A stretch of DNA of 64,000 nucleotides. Source: Flectonema sp. DT1601 (taxonomy: Eukaryota; Euglenozoa; Diplonemea; Diplonemida; Diplonemidae). Positions 1-9,886 of this stretch are shown here, piece after piece. Where the stretch lies: NCBI GenBank assembly GCA_964019425.1, contig OZ025799.1, forward strand, positions 62,001 to 126,000, in the 5' to 3' direction. The translations under genes were made by a program, and so were the position numbers. The first letter of the stretch is position 1. Every line of letters begins with the position of its first letter. The notes under the pieces are model-generated. The model saw nothing but the letters and a program-made list of their open reading frames with translations, was not told the origin of the DNA and made no database searches.

Positions 1-510
1 TTGTTTGAGTACTGAAGATAACCAAATGTACGGCATCTCATTTGAATTATTTAATAAAATATTATGAATACGTTCTGCATGTCCTTGATATGATAATTCA
101 ATTAGGACTTCGAGAGCATAACGAGCTGATCGACTCCAAGAGTGTTCGTTAGAAGATTTATAAGAAAGCAGATAATGAAGGTAAATGATGTTGGGTTCAG
201 TTCCCATGACGTAAGCTCCGATAGCTAATCGACATAAAGATCTCATTGCTCGAAGTAGTTCACTCTGAACAGATCCTTCAGAAGCAGGTAACATATCCAT
301 CAAGACTCTAGCTCCTCCTTCTGATACAAAGAATTCACCAAACTCGTCAGATTCGAATTCCTCTCCCAACTCAAATAGCAATTTATTCAGTCGTCGTGTC
401 TCGTCATCTCTTCTCACAGGACGAAATGATAATTTCTTCAATTCTAAGTTTGCTTGTAAATCATCATTCGCAAGTCGGAGGATTGATACAGCATTACGAG
501 CTGCATCCAT
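1..510 (-). CDS. Armadillo-like helical protein, N-terminal part (C-terminus off the left edge)
   Basis: An open frame of 170 codons runs from the ATG at 510 off the left edge of the window with no stop. The residues are mostly helix-forming, with repeated Leu/Ala-rich amphipathic stretches. Residues about 40-80 (motif GGARVLMDML, then SELLRAMRSL) and 95-150 look like ARM/HEAT-type helices. The 'acidic residues, Gly, VLMDML' pattern is reminiscent of the GTPase-binding/FH3 region at the N-terminus of diaphanous formins or of ELMO proteins, but I cannot assign it to either. The start is supported by a T/C-rich tract ending in CAG 13 nt upstream (523-543). Real gene: likely. Function: unassigned. 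Confidence 0.7.
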   Translation of the reverse strand, partial: MDAARNAVSILRLANDDLQANLELKKLSFRPVRRDDETRRLNKLLFELGEEFESDEFGEFFVSEGGARVLMDMLPASEGSVQSELLRAMRSLCRLAIGAYVMGTEPNIIYLHYLLSYKSSNEHSWSRSARYALEVLIELSYQGHAERIHNILLNNSNEMPYIWLSSVLKQ

Positions 511-522
511 TAACTATCCACC

Positions 523-543
523 CTGATTGAAAATAAAAGAATA
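523..543 (-). promoter_or_regulatory. Candidate trans-splice acceptor for the leftmost gene
   Basis: On the coding strand a tract rich in T (TATTCTTTTATTTTCAATCAG) ends in AG 13 nt before the start codon at 510. Tracts of this kind precede many genes here. Use for trans-splicing is inferred. Confidence 0.5.
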
Positions 544-732
544 GTTATGAACTAACAACAACATTCACTACCCCTCTTGTAATGTAATCCTGTATGTTTA
601 AATAAAGTCTCAGTAAGTATTGGTGGTCAAGTCTATAAAAGAATAGTAGGTGTATTTATAAACACTCATATCTGTTTTATAATAATAATTCTGTTTGTGT
701 AATGTGTCAAGTGCCTGAGTAGCGAGGTTTTC

Positions 733-994
733 TTAGAATCCCCTGAGTGATGTTTTGATGTTTTGATTTTCGACTCTGAAATGAATAAAACAAATAAAAA
801 ACAAACCATTCCATATCATCTTTTGACGCGCCTGGAACTTTTGCGGCTGGCTTTGCAACTGCTGCTGCTACAGGAGCTGCGACCTTCTTTGGGAATGGAG
901 CAACTCCCTGAAGCACTTCAGGTTTTGCTCCGAATACACATCCGTTCGACCAGGCTGGGGCTCCTACGAATCCGGCTGGGCAGCTAATCGGCAT
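733..994 (-). CDS. Small two-exon protein, 65 aa, unknown function
   Basis: Exon 1 (994-807) starts with ATG and encodes an N-terminus with the motif CPAGFVGAPAW and a second Cys (NGCVFG), then an Ala/Pro/Lys-rich linker and an acidic DDMEW end. The frame otherwise runs into a T-rich intron-like stretch, so I place an intron at 743-806 (GTTTGT donor, CACTCAG acceptor). Exon 2 (742-733) adds Gly-Phe and a stop. A CTTTACAG acceptor lies 23 nt before the ATG. No signal peptide or membrane segment is visible. The coding look, the upstream acceptor and the intron fitting the local consensus argue for a real gene. The exact C-terminus rests on the intron call. Confidence 0.55.
743..806 (-). other. 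Cis-intron, 64 nt
   Basis: The donor GTTTGT and acceptor ACATCACTCAG match the pattern of the other introns in the window. The last 25 nt are A/C-rich. The intron joins codon phase 2 and leads to a stop three codons later. Confidence 0.5.
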
Positions 995-1789
995 TTTATA
1001 AAGTTTTTGTGTAGTGCTGTAAAGATATTTAAGTTGTTTTATAATTACGTTTCACATCAATCACAATAAATTATATTCATATCCTCAGTCGAATCATCAA
1101 TTTCAATGAAATTGATAAAAACGAGTCGTAAGATTGGACGAAAAGAGTTTTAGTGATGTAGTCAGAGGACTGCAAGGAATACATAGAAGCAAGATTGAAA
1201 ACTATATCTAATTAATAGATGAAACATAACAAGGCGAGCGTGGTAACAGAACAAAACAAATAAGGGCATCGAAATGGTATCCGAATACGGAGCAATCATG
1301 TCACTGGTTTCTTTTGTTTAGTTTAAAAACTTTAATGAAAAAGTCATCGGAAAAAAAAGAAATTCATCAAAACATCAATACGCACACTCAGTTATCATTT
1401 ATTATTCAATAAGAACTGTTGCTACCGAAGGAAGGAATCTTGCAGAACTGCTCTGAATCGGAATTTCTATCGCCAGTGGCGGTCGCGATGTCGACGATCC
1501 CAATTCTGTGGTGAGTTGTTTTTACTAAAAAAAAAAAAACAAGAAAATAATATTAAACGAAGCTGCCCAAACATTCAAATAAAATACCTCTCAACAAAGA
1601 AACTGATCAAAAGCTAGGGCGTCGGGGATAGAAGAAATTAAATTCTCACAGGGGTAACTCACAGGTGAGGATATTAATAAAAGAAAGAAAAAAGTTTCAA
1701 AAAAGCATTAAAAAAAGTTAATATGATGATTCCCGTATCATTCATAAGTTTGTAAAATAAAAAATCTTTTTTAAAAAATCCAGCAGATT
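995..1789. other. Intercistronic region, no gene seen
   Basis: About 800 nt of AT-rich sequence with A-runs lies between two minus-strand genes. Apart from the CTTTACAG acceptor at 1017-1032, I see no supported coding, RNA or repeat feature. Confidence 0.5.
1017..1032 (-). promoter_or_regulatory. Candidate trans-splice acceptor for the 65-aa gene
   Basis: On the coding strand AAATATCTTTACAG ends 23 nt before the ATG at 994. The pyrimidine tract is modest, so use as an acceptor is inferred from position. Confidence 0.4.
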
Positions 1790-3297
1790 TCATCTTTTTA
1801 ATGGATTTGCCGCGTGAGGAATACATTGTTGTTTTGCTTTATTTAAATTTTGAAACAACAAACTCGTCGATCTCTGGGTCCCTGTGTTTGTAATGACATT
1901 TTCAAACAGAGGACGGGAACAATAAAAAAAGAAAAGTTTCAAATCAGTTTCCTAAAAAGAAAAAAAATATTAAAAAAAAATAACAAACCTAAAGTAGCAT
2001 TCGAACTACGCAATCGAGTAAACTCAACATTTGATTCACTTAATGGTCGATGAGAGTCCCGACTAGCTAATGGTAATTCATTCTCTTCTTCAGGAGGTTT
2101 GTTATCAGGAAAGTGAACAGAATCGAATCTGCTGCATCCATCAACAAAAGCCCATTCTTCCGTCTGTTCAACATCAACTGGAGAGCTCTCTTCAGGAGCA
2201 GCATTACCATCAACATTACTGAACACTTCATTCGAATGTGAAGTTGACAAAGGAGATTGACGAACAATCGCAGCATCATTCTGCTTCATCAAAGCCTGAG
2301 TAAGCCCTTTACCAAAACCTTTGATTACAGAATAGAGAGCGACTAGCATCGCTAATCTTGTTATGATACAAATAATTACTGTTGAGTTGATAACAACCAT
2401 TGCAGCTTCATAATATATTTCTACTGATGAAGTATTCAGTTCTGTTGACTGTTCGTGATGACGTCTAATGTCGTCTTTTAGTTGAGTTTTCGATCCAACG
2501 TTGAGATTTACTATTGCTGCGATGCTTAGTGAAGGTTGTATCAAACTTACAAGGCCGAAGATGAATAATTTTTGGATGAGTTCTGCTTCTGCCCAAACCA
2601 CTGCCATAATTGATACCGTAGTTGTGAATAATAAGAAAACAATCGAGACTGCTAACCCAACGTTTGATGAGTTAAAATAGAACGAAGCCACGACCACCAT
2701 AAACATTGTCGACTGAACGTCTAATTTCAAAAGAGCAATCCAGATCTGTAACTTCTTATACAACTTAACAATGTGCGGCCTCGCACCAACTTTAAAGAAA
2801 ACATGTCTTCCGAAATCTTCAGAAATTGGAAACGACAACAACACAAAAATCAACTGACACGAAGTCGCCACCACTAATGCCACCAGTTCGATGTAGTGTG
2901 CATTTAGACCTCCTTCAAATCTAATTTCTGATATAAATATATACCACATTCTCGCTGTTAACATTAAACAACCTCCATTAAATACCCAAAGTAACACAAT
3001 ATTCTCATGTACGATTGCATCGCACGCGAAGTATAAAAGGAATAAAGATCCACTGAACCCAATGAGCCACATAAAAGTTGAATACCTGTCGTATGGTGAC
3101 AGCACTAACACGTAAAGAGTACAAAAGAACATCACCGCCAACTCTGTCAATGCAGTTGTGATGAATACTTTGTGCATCCACGGCTTTGATCTGTAATCTA
3201 ATTCTTTAATTCCTTTTTTCATTGATATCGCTGTTCGGATTGTACGATGGCTTACTTCTGATAACGGACCCTTCGAAGTTCCATCATTCAATACCAT
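1790..3297 (-). CDS. Multi-pass membrane protein, unknown family
   Basis: Translation starts at the ATG at 3297 (sequence MVLNDGTSKG). An in-frame GTG three codons upstream lies next to the splice acceptor and is unlikely to be used. About eight hydrophobic segments span residues 45-340, including clustered ones at 45-70, 75-100, 105-130, 140-165, 200-275 and 300-330. The C-terminal third is polar, acidic and Ser-rich (for example PEESSPVDVEQTEEW), probably cytosolic. The frame would run into a T-rich stretch at 1989, where a GTTTGT donor occurs. I join it to a second exon (1881-1790) that ends in TGA. No catalytic motif is visible and I do not recognise the family. A T/C-rich acceptor lies 12 nt upstream of the ATG. 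The second exon is less certain than the first. Confidence 0.75.
1882..1988 (-). other. Cis-intron, 107 nt (probable)
   Basis: Donor AG|GTTTGT; acceptor TTACAAACACAG. It joins phase 1 to phase 1 and opens a 30-codon final exon. An alternative acceptor inside the T-tract (TTTTTAG) would give an almost immediate stop but does not match the A/C-rich acceptor seen in the other introns. Confidence 0.5.
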
Positions 3298-3309
3298 GTT
3301 TACCACTTT

Positions 3310-3328
3310 CTGTTGAGAAGAAGAATGT
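3310..3328 (-). promoter_or_regulatory. Candidate trans-splice acceptor for the membrane-protein gene
   Basis: The coding-strand tract CATTCTTCTTCTCAACAG ends 12 nt before the ATG at 3297. Such a clear T/C tract so close to the start supports both the start and the splicing model. Confidence 0.55.
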
Positions 3329-3470
3329 TTATTATTTCAGATTGTTGTAACTCATCAAAACCAACTGAGAGACTTCACAAAAGATCGAAAGCGAATGTAA
3401 ATTCGTTCCTCAAGTGAAGCTGTTGAAAATATCTAATTAGATGATAATAATGTTTATTAATTAGACTAAC

Positions 3471-5786
3471 TTAGTTAGCTTTTATTTTTTGTGTAGTTTG
3501 ACTTTTCATCTTCCCCTTCGCAGGTGAAGCAGGCGGACTGCTAATTCCTCGTCGTATCTCCTCAGCGACGGCTACCTTCTCCGATTCTAAATGAGTCGAT
3601 AGAAGATCACGAGAGACTGCATCTCCTCTACTGATGAGTTCTAATGCGATAGAAGACGGAGGTGTGAACTTCATGTCCTCCTCCTGTAGGATTGTTGCTG
3701 GACGACGATCAAATAATTTAATTCGATTCTGCAAACGATTGCAGGCCGCGTTGATATCATTTGTGATTGCTATCTCTTGATTTGATAGAGACTTCTGAAG
3801 AGATTCGTTTTCTTCATATCCGCAGCTGAGTGAATTCTCAGCGAGTTCCAATTGAAGTTCAATTGCTCTCCTGTGAACTTGTAAACCAACTTTCTTAGAC
3901 GCTAAAGCTTTTATTAAATCAGAAACCTTCTCACAGTAATCTGTTATAGTTTTGAGATGTAGTTTTGATATCTCCACCGTGTACTCTCTCAGTTCTGATT
4001 CTACTGATTGCTTACTGTCGATAATAACTTCCATATCACAATAGTAGTCTTCAACAAGGTGAGTCATGTCAATACATTTCTTTAAATGACTTGATAACTC
4101 TTTTCGTTTCTTATCATAAGTTGTTATTAAAGTAATGTGGTGGTTGGCTTCTTTTATTTTGTCGGATATTCTTTCAATCTCTTCAGCTGCCTGTTCACTG
4201 ATATCTCTTCGTTTCTTAACAGTTTCTGTTATCGATTCGGATAAGACGCGGATCTCGTCGAGGATTTGTTGTTGCTCGCGAGTGTTTTTATTTAATAGTT
4301 TTGTGGTTTCTTCGATTTTTAATTTCTTCGTGTCTTCTTGTTGTCGAATAAGTTGTCTGAGTGATGACTCCGCCACTCTGAGAGCGACTTCGTCATCGTC
4401 AATGTTGTTAATCGACTTTTCTTTTTGTTGAATTACGTTCTGAAGTTCATTCTTTCCAATTTTAAACGCATCCTTCATAGTCGTTGCGTTACCAGCTCCA
4501 AATAATCCGGTAGAGAATGCTGTCTCACCTTTTGTTATTCCATCAAGAACTTCCTCATACCTCGAGATGATCTCTTTCAGATGTTGAAGAGAGGCCGCGT
4601 AGTCTTTTATTGAAAGTGCTGAGCTACGAGCTTGCTCACATCTGTCGATTCTTTTCTGTTTCTCAGCAATTTCTTTATAAAAAGGATACAACACTTCACT
4701 TTTAAAGTCTTCTAAGAAATCTGAAAAAGCCAATCGATTCGTCATTCTCATTGACTTCGGAACGCTGGATGCCTCAAAGTCTACATCAGTTGTAGTCATC
4801 GTGTAACTATCCCACATTGGAATTAATGAAGTGAAGATATCATTGCTGTCATGTTCTTTAATTGGATTCTTAAGACGAGTTATTAATTTCTTGAATGGAT
4901 TTAGAGAATGGAATATTAAAGAATGCGAAGTTGGATCGACAAAATGTTTTATTTTTATGTTCTCAGGAAGGAACTTTGACTTCGACTGACCAACCAACTT
5001 AGAACTTCTGACATTAATAAAGAAAGCTGCCATAGAATTACTGCTGTCAGTAAGTGATGACCTGATAACTGTCGAGGATGTGATGACGTCGGATATCAAA
5101 CTTTGTACTCGTTTTCCGTACATATCAAGTGAACGATTAATCGAATCCATTAATTGTTGATTCTTACCAGCTTGTTGTGTTGCGTAGTATTCTAAATCTT
5201 CTTTTGTGGAGTCCTTTCGTACTTCTGGTTGGATTTCATAATCGTCTTCGTCATCAGAAACTTGTTTTTTAATTATCTTATTCATGCCTGTCTGAGTCGC
5301 AGTGTTTTTTGATTCTTTTTTAAGTTCCTCACCTTCAGACAGATATCTCATTTCAGACGAGACTTGCTCTGCGTGCTGGAGTTTGTCTGAAAGTGCAGTT
5401 CGTAATGTGGCAGTCTTTTCTACTCTCCAAGATTGTTTGATCTGGTCGGGGATGTGGATTTTCATTTCATCAACTTCCGACGGCATTAGCATTCGTCGTT
5501 TTTCAAGTGACTCAGTCATGAATAATTCACTTACTAATTTAACTCGATCTTTTCTTCTTAGGATTCCAATAACTTGCTGACGAAGCATTTTATTTGTTGA
5601 ACAAATTGATACGACGTCACTGGGAGCTACAACTAATTGTACTTCCTTGTCATTTGATGCTACCCATCTTCCACCAAATCGAGGTACTATTTGAGAGTAA
5701 TAAAAATGACTGTGATGGAGTCTTCCTATTCCTCCGATGTCTAATCCGCTGAAACACAAATCCTCCGGGAAGGATGTCCGAGTCAT
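3471..5786 (-). CDS. Coiled-coil protein, unknown function
   Basis: A single long frame encodes about 771 aa from the ATG at 5786 (MTRTSFPEDL). The N-terminal ~100 residues look globular (GLDIGGIGRLHHSHF, then VPRFGGRWV). Residues about 100-200 are charged. From about 385 to 690 there is a long heptad-like run rich in Glu, Lys, Gln, Leu and Ile, which should form coiled coil. The C-terminus is basic and Pro/Ser-rich (SSPPASPAKGK). I recognise no catalytic motif; a structural or cytoskeletal/flagellar role would be a guess. The frame stays open about 28 codons upstream of the chosen ATG (reading …IYPYVCYQQLYF) back to a TAA, with a GTG but no ATG. Either translation starts at 5786 or a missed exon supplies the true N-terminus. 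Confidence 0.8.
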   Translation of the reverse strand: MTRTSFPEDLCFSGLDIGGIGRLHHSHFYYSQIVPRFGGRWVASNDKEVQLVVAPSDVVSICSTNKMLRQQVIGILRRKDRVKLVSELFMTESLEKRRMLMPSEVDEMKIHIPDQIKQSWRVEKTATLRTALSDKLQHAEQVSSEMRYLSEGEELKKESKNTATQTGMNKIIKKQVSDDEDDYEIQPEVRKDSTKEDLEYYATQQAGKNQQLMDSINRSLDMYGKRVQSLISDVITSSTVIRSSLTDSSNSMAAFFINVRSSKLVGQSKSKFLPENIKIKHFVDPTSHSLIFHSLNPFKKLITRLKNPIKEHDSNDIFTSLIPMWDSYTMTTTDVDFEASSVPKSMRMTNRLAFSDFLEDFKSEVLYPFYKEIAEKQKRIDRCEQARSSALSIKDYAASLQHLKEIISRYEEVLDGITKGETAFSTGLFGAGNATTMKDAFKIGKNELQNVIQQKEKSINNIDDDEVALRVAESSLRQLIRQQEDTKKLKIEETTKLLNKNTREQQQILDEIRVLSESITETVKKRRDISEQAAEEIERISDKIKEANHHITLITTYDKKRKELSSHLKKCIDMTHLVEDYYCDMEVIIDSKQSVESELREYTVEISKLHLKTITDYCEKVSDLIKALASKKVGLQVHRRAIELQLELAENSLSCGYEENESLQKSLSNQEIAITNDINAACNRLQNRIKLFDRRPATILQEEDMKFTPPSSIALELISRGDAVSRDLLSTHLESEKVAVAEEIRRGISSPPASPAKGKMKSQTTQKIKAN

Positions 5787-6972
5787 TCTAAGTAAGCTGT
5801 TTGTTATAAAATAGAGCTGCTGGTAGCACACATAAGGATAAATTAATTCGTGTTCAGAATCATTATTTTATCTGATGTTCAGAGAAAGAGATTAATAAGT
5901 CTGATGTATTATATTTGGGTTATATCGAAATGAACAAAAAAAATCGGATGAAAATTTGGAGGGTGACAAGAAAAAAAAATAATGTTTTTTTTTTTTTGTT
6001 CTTTGTTTGTGCCAACGGCAACATAATTAGGAACTCAAAAAAGTGTAAACCCTTTTTTTATTATTTTATTATACAACCACACTCACTTTAGAAGTCTTAA
6101 TTAATGTTATGAAGAACAACAACAACGACAACAATCAGCTGTCTATTTCAACTGGAAAGCTTTCCTTTTCCGTTGACCATTCCTACAGAAGTAGCGAGTC
6201 TACATATACTTTGAGAGTACTCCACCCGAGCCGATGGGTTTGTGCTCACAAGACTTTTCAACGTGGCGACAAACCGCAAGTAGACTCCGTAAGACGTTAA
6301 ATTTCGAGAGGTGGTGAGAGGAACTATAGGACCTTAAAAAAGAAAGAACGGAAAGAAGAAAAAAAAGAAAAAAAAAAAGGAAAATAAAATACAAAGTATT
6401 ACACATCACGTTGCAATCGAAAATATAAAAACGCGATTCGCTCCCTCTGGGGGTTCAGTGCTTGAAAACGAATTCTTTGCAACCGCGAGTCTGGTTTTCG
6501 CGTGTCTGTATTCGTTAATAAAAAATAAACAAAACTTATTTCTCGCAAATTGTGTTGATGAGTTCAGCTACGAGTTGGCCAATTAGACAGAAAAAGAAGT
6601 AAGAAATCTCTAGCAGCAATTTACTGCAAATAATATCTTCTCACTTCAACAACTGTACCGACATCTCGAAGCAGATTAAACCAACAAACGACAGAATAAA
6701 TAAAAAATTAAAAAAAACTAAAGACTTATTAAATTAACTAATTACGGGTTCATAAGTATTAAAGACTCTGATGCAATTATTATTATTATTTTTTTTTGTC
6801 CGATCAAAATAAATCAAACAATTCCTCGTACGCATTCTTTAATTTAAATCACAATCAGCAGACACTCCCAGTAAAGGAAGCTATTGATATGAAAAGTATT
6901 CCAGTTACTGCTTCTTCTCGTCAAATACGTATCGAAAAAAAAAAAAAAAAAAATTGATTAAAAAAAACTATT
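5787..6972. other. Intercistronic region, no gene seen
   Basis: About 1.2 kb of AT-rich DNA with several A- and T-runs (for example near 5970-5998 and 6935-6955). Short open frames on both strands (around 6109-6409) are low-complexity Asn- or Phe-rich and have no support as genes. Confidence 0.5.
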
Positions 6973-8871
6973 TTAAAGATTACGACCAAGTGACCAAACA
7001 ACTTTTAAAATAGGAGCAATCAATGACAGCGTTGGTGTTGGACTGGTACGATTAGTTCTCATTGCGTGAAGTGTTTCCATAACCGACATAATCAATACAA
7101 GGGGTTGAGATTCATCTTTTTGAGATCCACAAGAGTAAAGAATTGCTGCATTCATTGCTGTGAAAAGAGCAGCAACAGGATTACCATTTTGAACATGAAC
7201 ACACGACTCGAATAGTAGTCGACTGGGTTCGATATTTTGAAGGAAAAGAATTTCCATTCCGCGAAAATCGTCACCTCCCCAAACTTTGTATTTACTTCTT
7301 CGAGAAGAAGACTTTCTTGTAAACATCAAACCACCACCAGCACTGCTGTCAATTGAAACACCATTTTGATCAACTTCTATCTCACAGCTATCGAATTCTG
7401 GAAACGAGGTAGACAGCGGTGATGCTAATCCAATCACCAGACTTTGTGGAACATCTTCATCAGAAGTCTCATAATCACCCTGAACACTACTTGATAAGTA
7501 ACTCGATGATGATGATGGAGAATATGTTACGACTCCAGTATTTGAAGGAATAAATTTTATTTCTCCAAATCCAGGTGGTGCCTCGGAAGAGACGCGGCGG
7601 TCATCCTCCTGAACAGGTTCAGAAGTAACATCAGAAACAAAATCCGAAGATAGCTGCGAGTCTGAACGGAGTCTACTACTGAAGGAAGATTCCTCTGAGA
7701 CACTCTCCTTCTCATCATTTGATCTTATTAAGTTCATTTCATGATCAGGAGAAGGACTTGCAGAGGGTGCCTCAGCTCTGATAACCAACGGGGAGTAATC
7801 TCGTGAAGCAGAAGTAGCTGCGCAAGAAAGCTCGTCATCAGCATCCTCATCGGCGGGAGTGTCTCCCAGAGATACTTCAACAGGTGAGAAGAGTACACCT
7901 CCTGGTGGTACTCCGGTACCAATCACAACTGAATCCTCTCCGGGTGCTGTCGTGGCTGTCCAGGAATTGCCATCATCAAGAACATCAGCTGGCGATGACA
8001 AGAAAAGATGCGGTGGTGCACCACTTCCAATAACTGCTGTGTCTTCTCTGGTGGCTGTAGTTGCTGCCCAAGTAACATCATCCTCTTCATCAACTAAGGG
8101 ACTTTTAAATGATATTTCATCCATCTGATCAGGTGGTGTTCTGATAGTGACGTCTAATTCTTCCCGCGTAGCAGATGTTGCCGTCGAAGAGTTCTCATCG
8201 TTTGCTTCGAAGACATCAGCGGAATGCGCAACTGCTTTCGAATCTTCCTGCGATATCAAAACCGACATCATTGTTGTCTCATCCACAATCGAGTTTTCCT
8301 GTTTCTCATCAGCGTCTCGGCTATCTGTTTGAACTATGGAAGAGGGCGACACAACGCATTCCGTTGCTGCTTCCCGCACCCTCCGAAGATCAGAATTCGG
8401 TTCACTAATTTCAACAAGTGGTTGCGATTGTTGCTCAACGAAGTGTTTAACAGTCGATGAGGTCCTACTACTGGGAGACGTAGAAGGAGAAGGAGATGGA
8501 GAAGTAGATGGAGAAGGTCCCTCAGAAATGATATCAAGTTGTTGATTGAGACCTCGTTCATCCGAACTACTGAAAGCACTTCTTTCAGGAGACGGTTCAG
8601 TAAGACCCATTGAAGAAGTAGCAGTAGTAGGTCCCGTTACTGGAGTAGACAGTTCGTATGAGTTTCGCTTGTTTCTCTCCCATTTCTTGACAACATCATT
8701 GGCTCCTTCTCTCACAACTGGCTCATCCTTCTTTAGCATTACTCTTTTTGGTAACCTCCGATAACCCAACAACGGATTTGGTGACAAAATATGAGGCTGC
8801 TTGCGCTCCTCAGCCAACAGATCGGATTCTCTGCGACTTCTCCCGCCATACCGACTGCCGGAAATTGACAT
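6973..8871 (-). CDS. Largely disordered protein with N-terminal SPNPLLG motif
   Basis: The 632-aa protein begins MSISGSRYGGRSRRES. At residues about 28-38 it carries HILSPNPLLGY, which is nearly matched in the ADP-ribosyltransferase protein at 17329-22533. Residues about 60-520 are Ser/Thr/Glu/Asp/Pro-rich and probably disordered, with repeats of the type 'TAA/TSATREE' and 'VVIGTGVPP/VIGSGAPP'. The C-terminal ~100 residues look folded and conserved (GGDDFRGMEILFL, then NPVAALFTAMNAAILY, ending VVWSLGRNL). There is no membrane segment or signal peptide. A strong T/C-rich acceptor (TTATTTCTTATTTCAG) ends 5 nt before the ATG and fixes the start. I do not recognise the family. Confidence 0.8.
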   Translation of the reverse strand: MSISGSRYGGRSRRESDLLAEERKQPHILSPNPLLGYRRLPKRVMLKKDEPVVREGANDVVKKWERNKRNSYELSTPVTGPTTATSSMGLTEPSPERSAFSSSDERGLNQQLDIISEGPSPSTSPSPSPSTSPSSRTSSTVKHFVEQQSQPLVEISEPNSDLRRVREAATECVVSPSSIVQTDSRDADEKQENSIVDETTMMSVLISQEDSKAVAHSADVFEANDENSSTATSATREELDVTIRTPPDQMDEISFKSPLVDEEDDVTWAATTATREDTAVIGSGAPPHLFLSSPADVLDDGNSWTATTAPGEDSVVIGTGVPPGGVLFSPVEVSLGDTPADEDADDELSCAATSASRDYSPLVIRAEAPSASPSPDHEMNLIRSNDEKESVSEESSFSSRLRSDSQLSSDFVSDVTSEPVQEDDRRVSSEAPPGFGEIKFIPSNTGVVTYSPSSSSSYLSSSVQGDYETSDEDVPQSLVIGLASPLSTSFPEFDSCEIEVDQNGVSIDSSAGGGLMFTRKSSSRRSKYKVWGGDDFRGMEILFLQNIEPSRLLFESCVHVQNGNPVAALFTAMNAAILYSCGSQKDESQPLVLIMSVMETLHAMRTNRTSPTPTLSLIAPILKVVWSLGRNL

Positions 8872-8876
8872 CGCAC

Positions 8877-8896
8877 CTGAAATAAGAAATAAATGT
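8877..8896 (-). promoter_or_regulatory. Candidate trans-splice acceptor for the SPNPLLG protein gene
   Basis: The coding-strand tract TTATTTCTTATTTCAG lies immediately upstream, leaving a 5-nt leader before the ATG at 8871. It is one of the clearest pyrimidine tracts in the window. Confidence 0.6.
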
Positions 8897-9886
8897 CAGA
8901 AGTTTATAACAAACACTCCTCACATTAATTGATAACATTTTCCGAATCGAATATAACAACATCGTCTCTCTGTGTTGTGCTGCAATAGACTATGATTATT
9001 AATAGTAATTACAATTAATACCAAACACTGTAAAGCAACTGGGAGAGCAAGGCACCACCTTACAACCTTTCAACAAGTACTCTAATCTACTTCTTGACGT
9101 GATCGTATTCATGTGGCGAATAGCAAGCAATGGTTTTGCACGGAAAATGAAACAAAGGGAAAAGAACGGAATGAGAGAGATCAGTGAGCTGATATGAAGA
9201 CTTCTGCTACGACAACAAGAAAACAAATCAAATCACTACAAAAAAGAACTTTAATTATCTACACCGCGCTCAACATTAACTTACTAACGTTTTACGAAGC
9301 AGGTCAGACAACAATTAAAATGACTCCTCTGATTTCATTTCAAGGCTTCCTGTGATGTTTCCTTTCCCGCAAAGCTGATTAACAAAAAGTCAACTAGGAG
9401 TCTTGAACACAACAAGAAACACAAGATACCAATATCGAAATTGCAAAAAAAAAGGGCCGATTGGGAAATAGGAAAGATGATCTCCAGTTTATTCACAAAA
9501 GACAGAATAGATCGGTTCATTTGAATAAAATGGAGTTCGGAGAGGAAGTGAGGACTGCGAGAAATGTTTTATTGACAACACAGAGTGAAACCCTGCTACC
9601 AGTCACTTCATGTCTAACGATCTGTCGATCGTTAATGAGAATGTTCAGTCCGCCGATAGCATCAAAATAATTGCTGCAGGTCACTTGCTACAAAAGTTAG
9701 AAGCAGCGACAAGCGCCAGGTGATGTCATCGGCAGCGTAAATTGGTTCTTAATTCAAAAGGATTTCATATAATTTCAAAAAATAAAAACAATTAAATAAT
9801 ATCCGTGAAGGTGCTGCACCTTTCTACATCCTTCCTCAGCTAGTCATCGGTCCACATTGAACCAGCTGACCTGGTGGAGTCATCTC

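Noticed and set aside
9335-9520. A 61-codon minus-strand frame conserved in all four array units (also 10997, 12733, 14469)
   Set aside because: Its conservation follows from recent duplication of the whole unit; it lies in the downstream flank with no acceptor before it.
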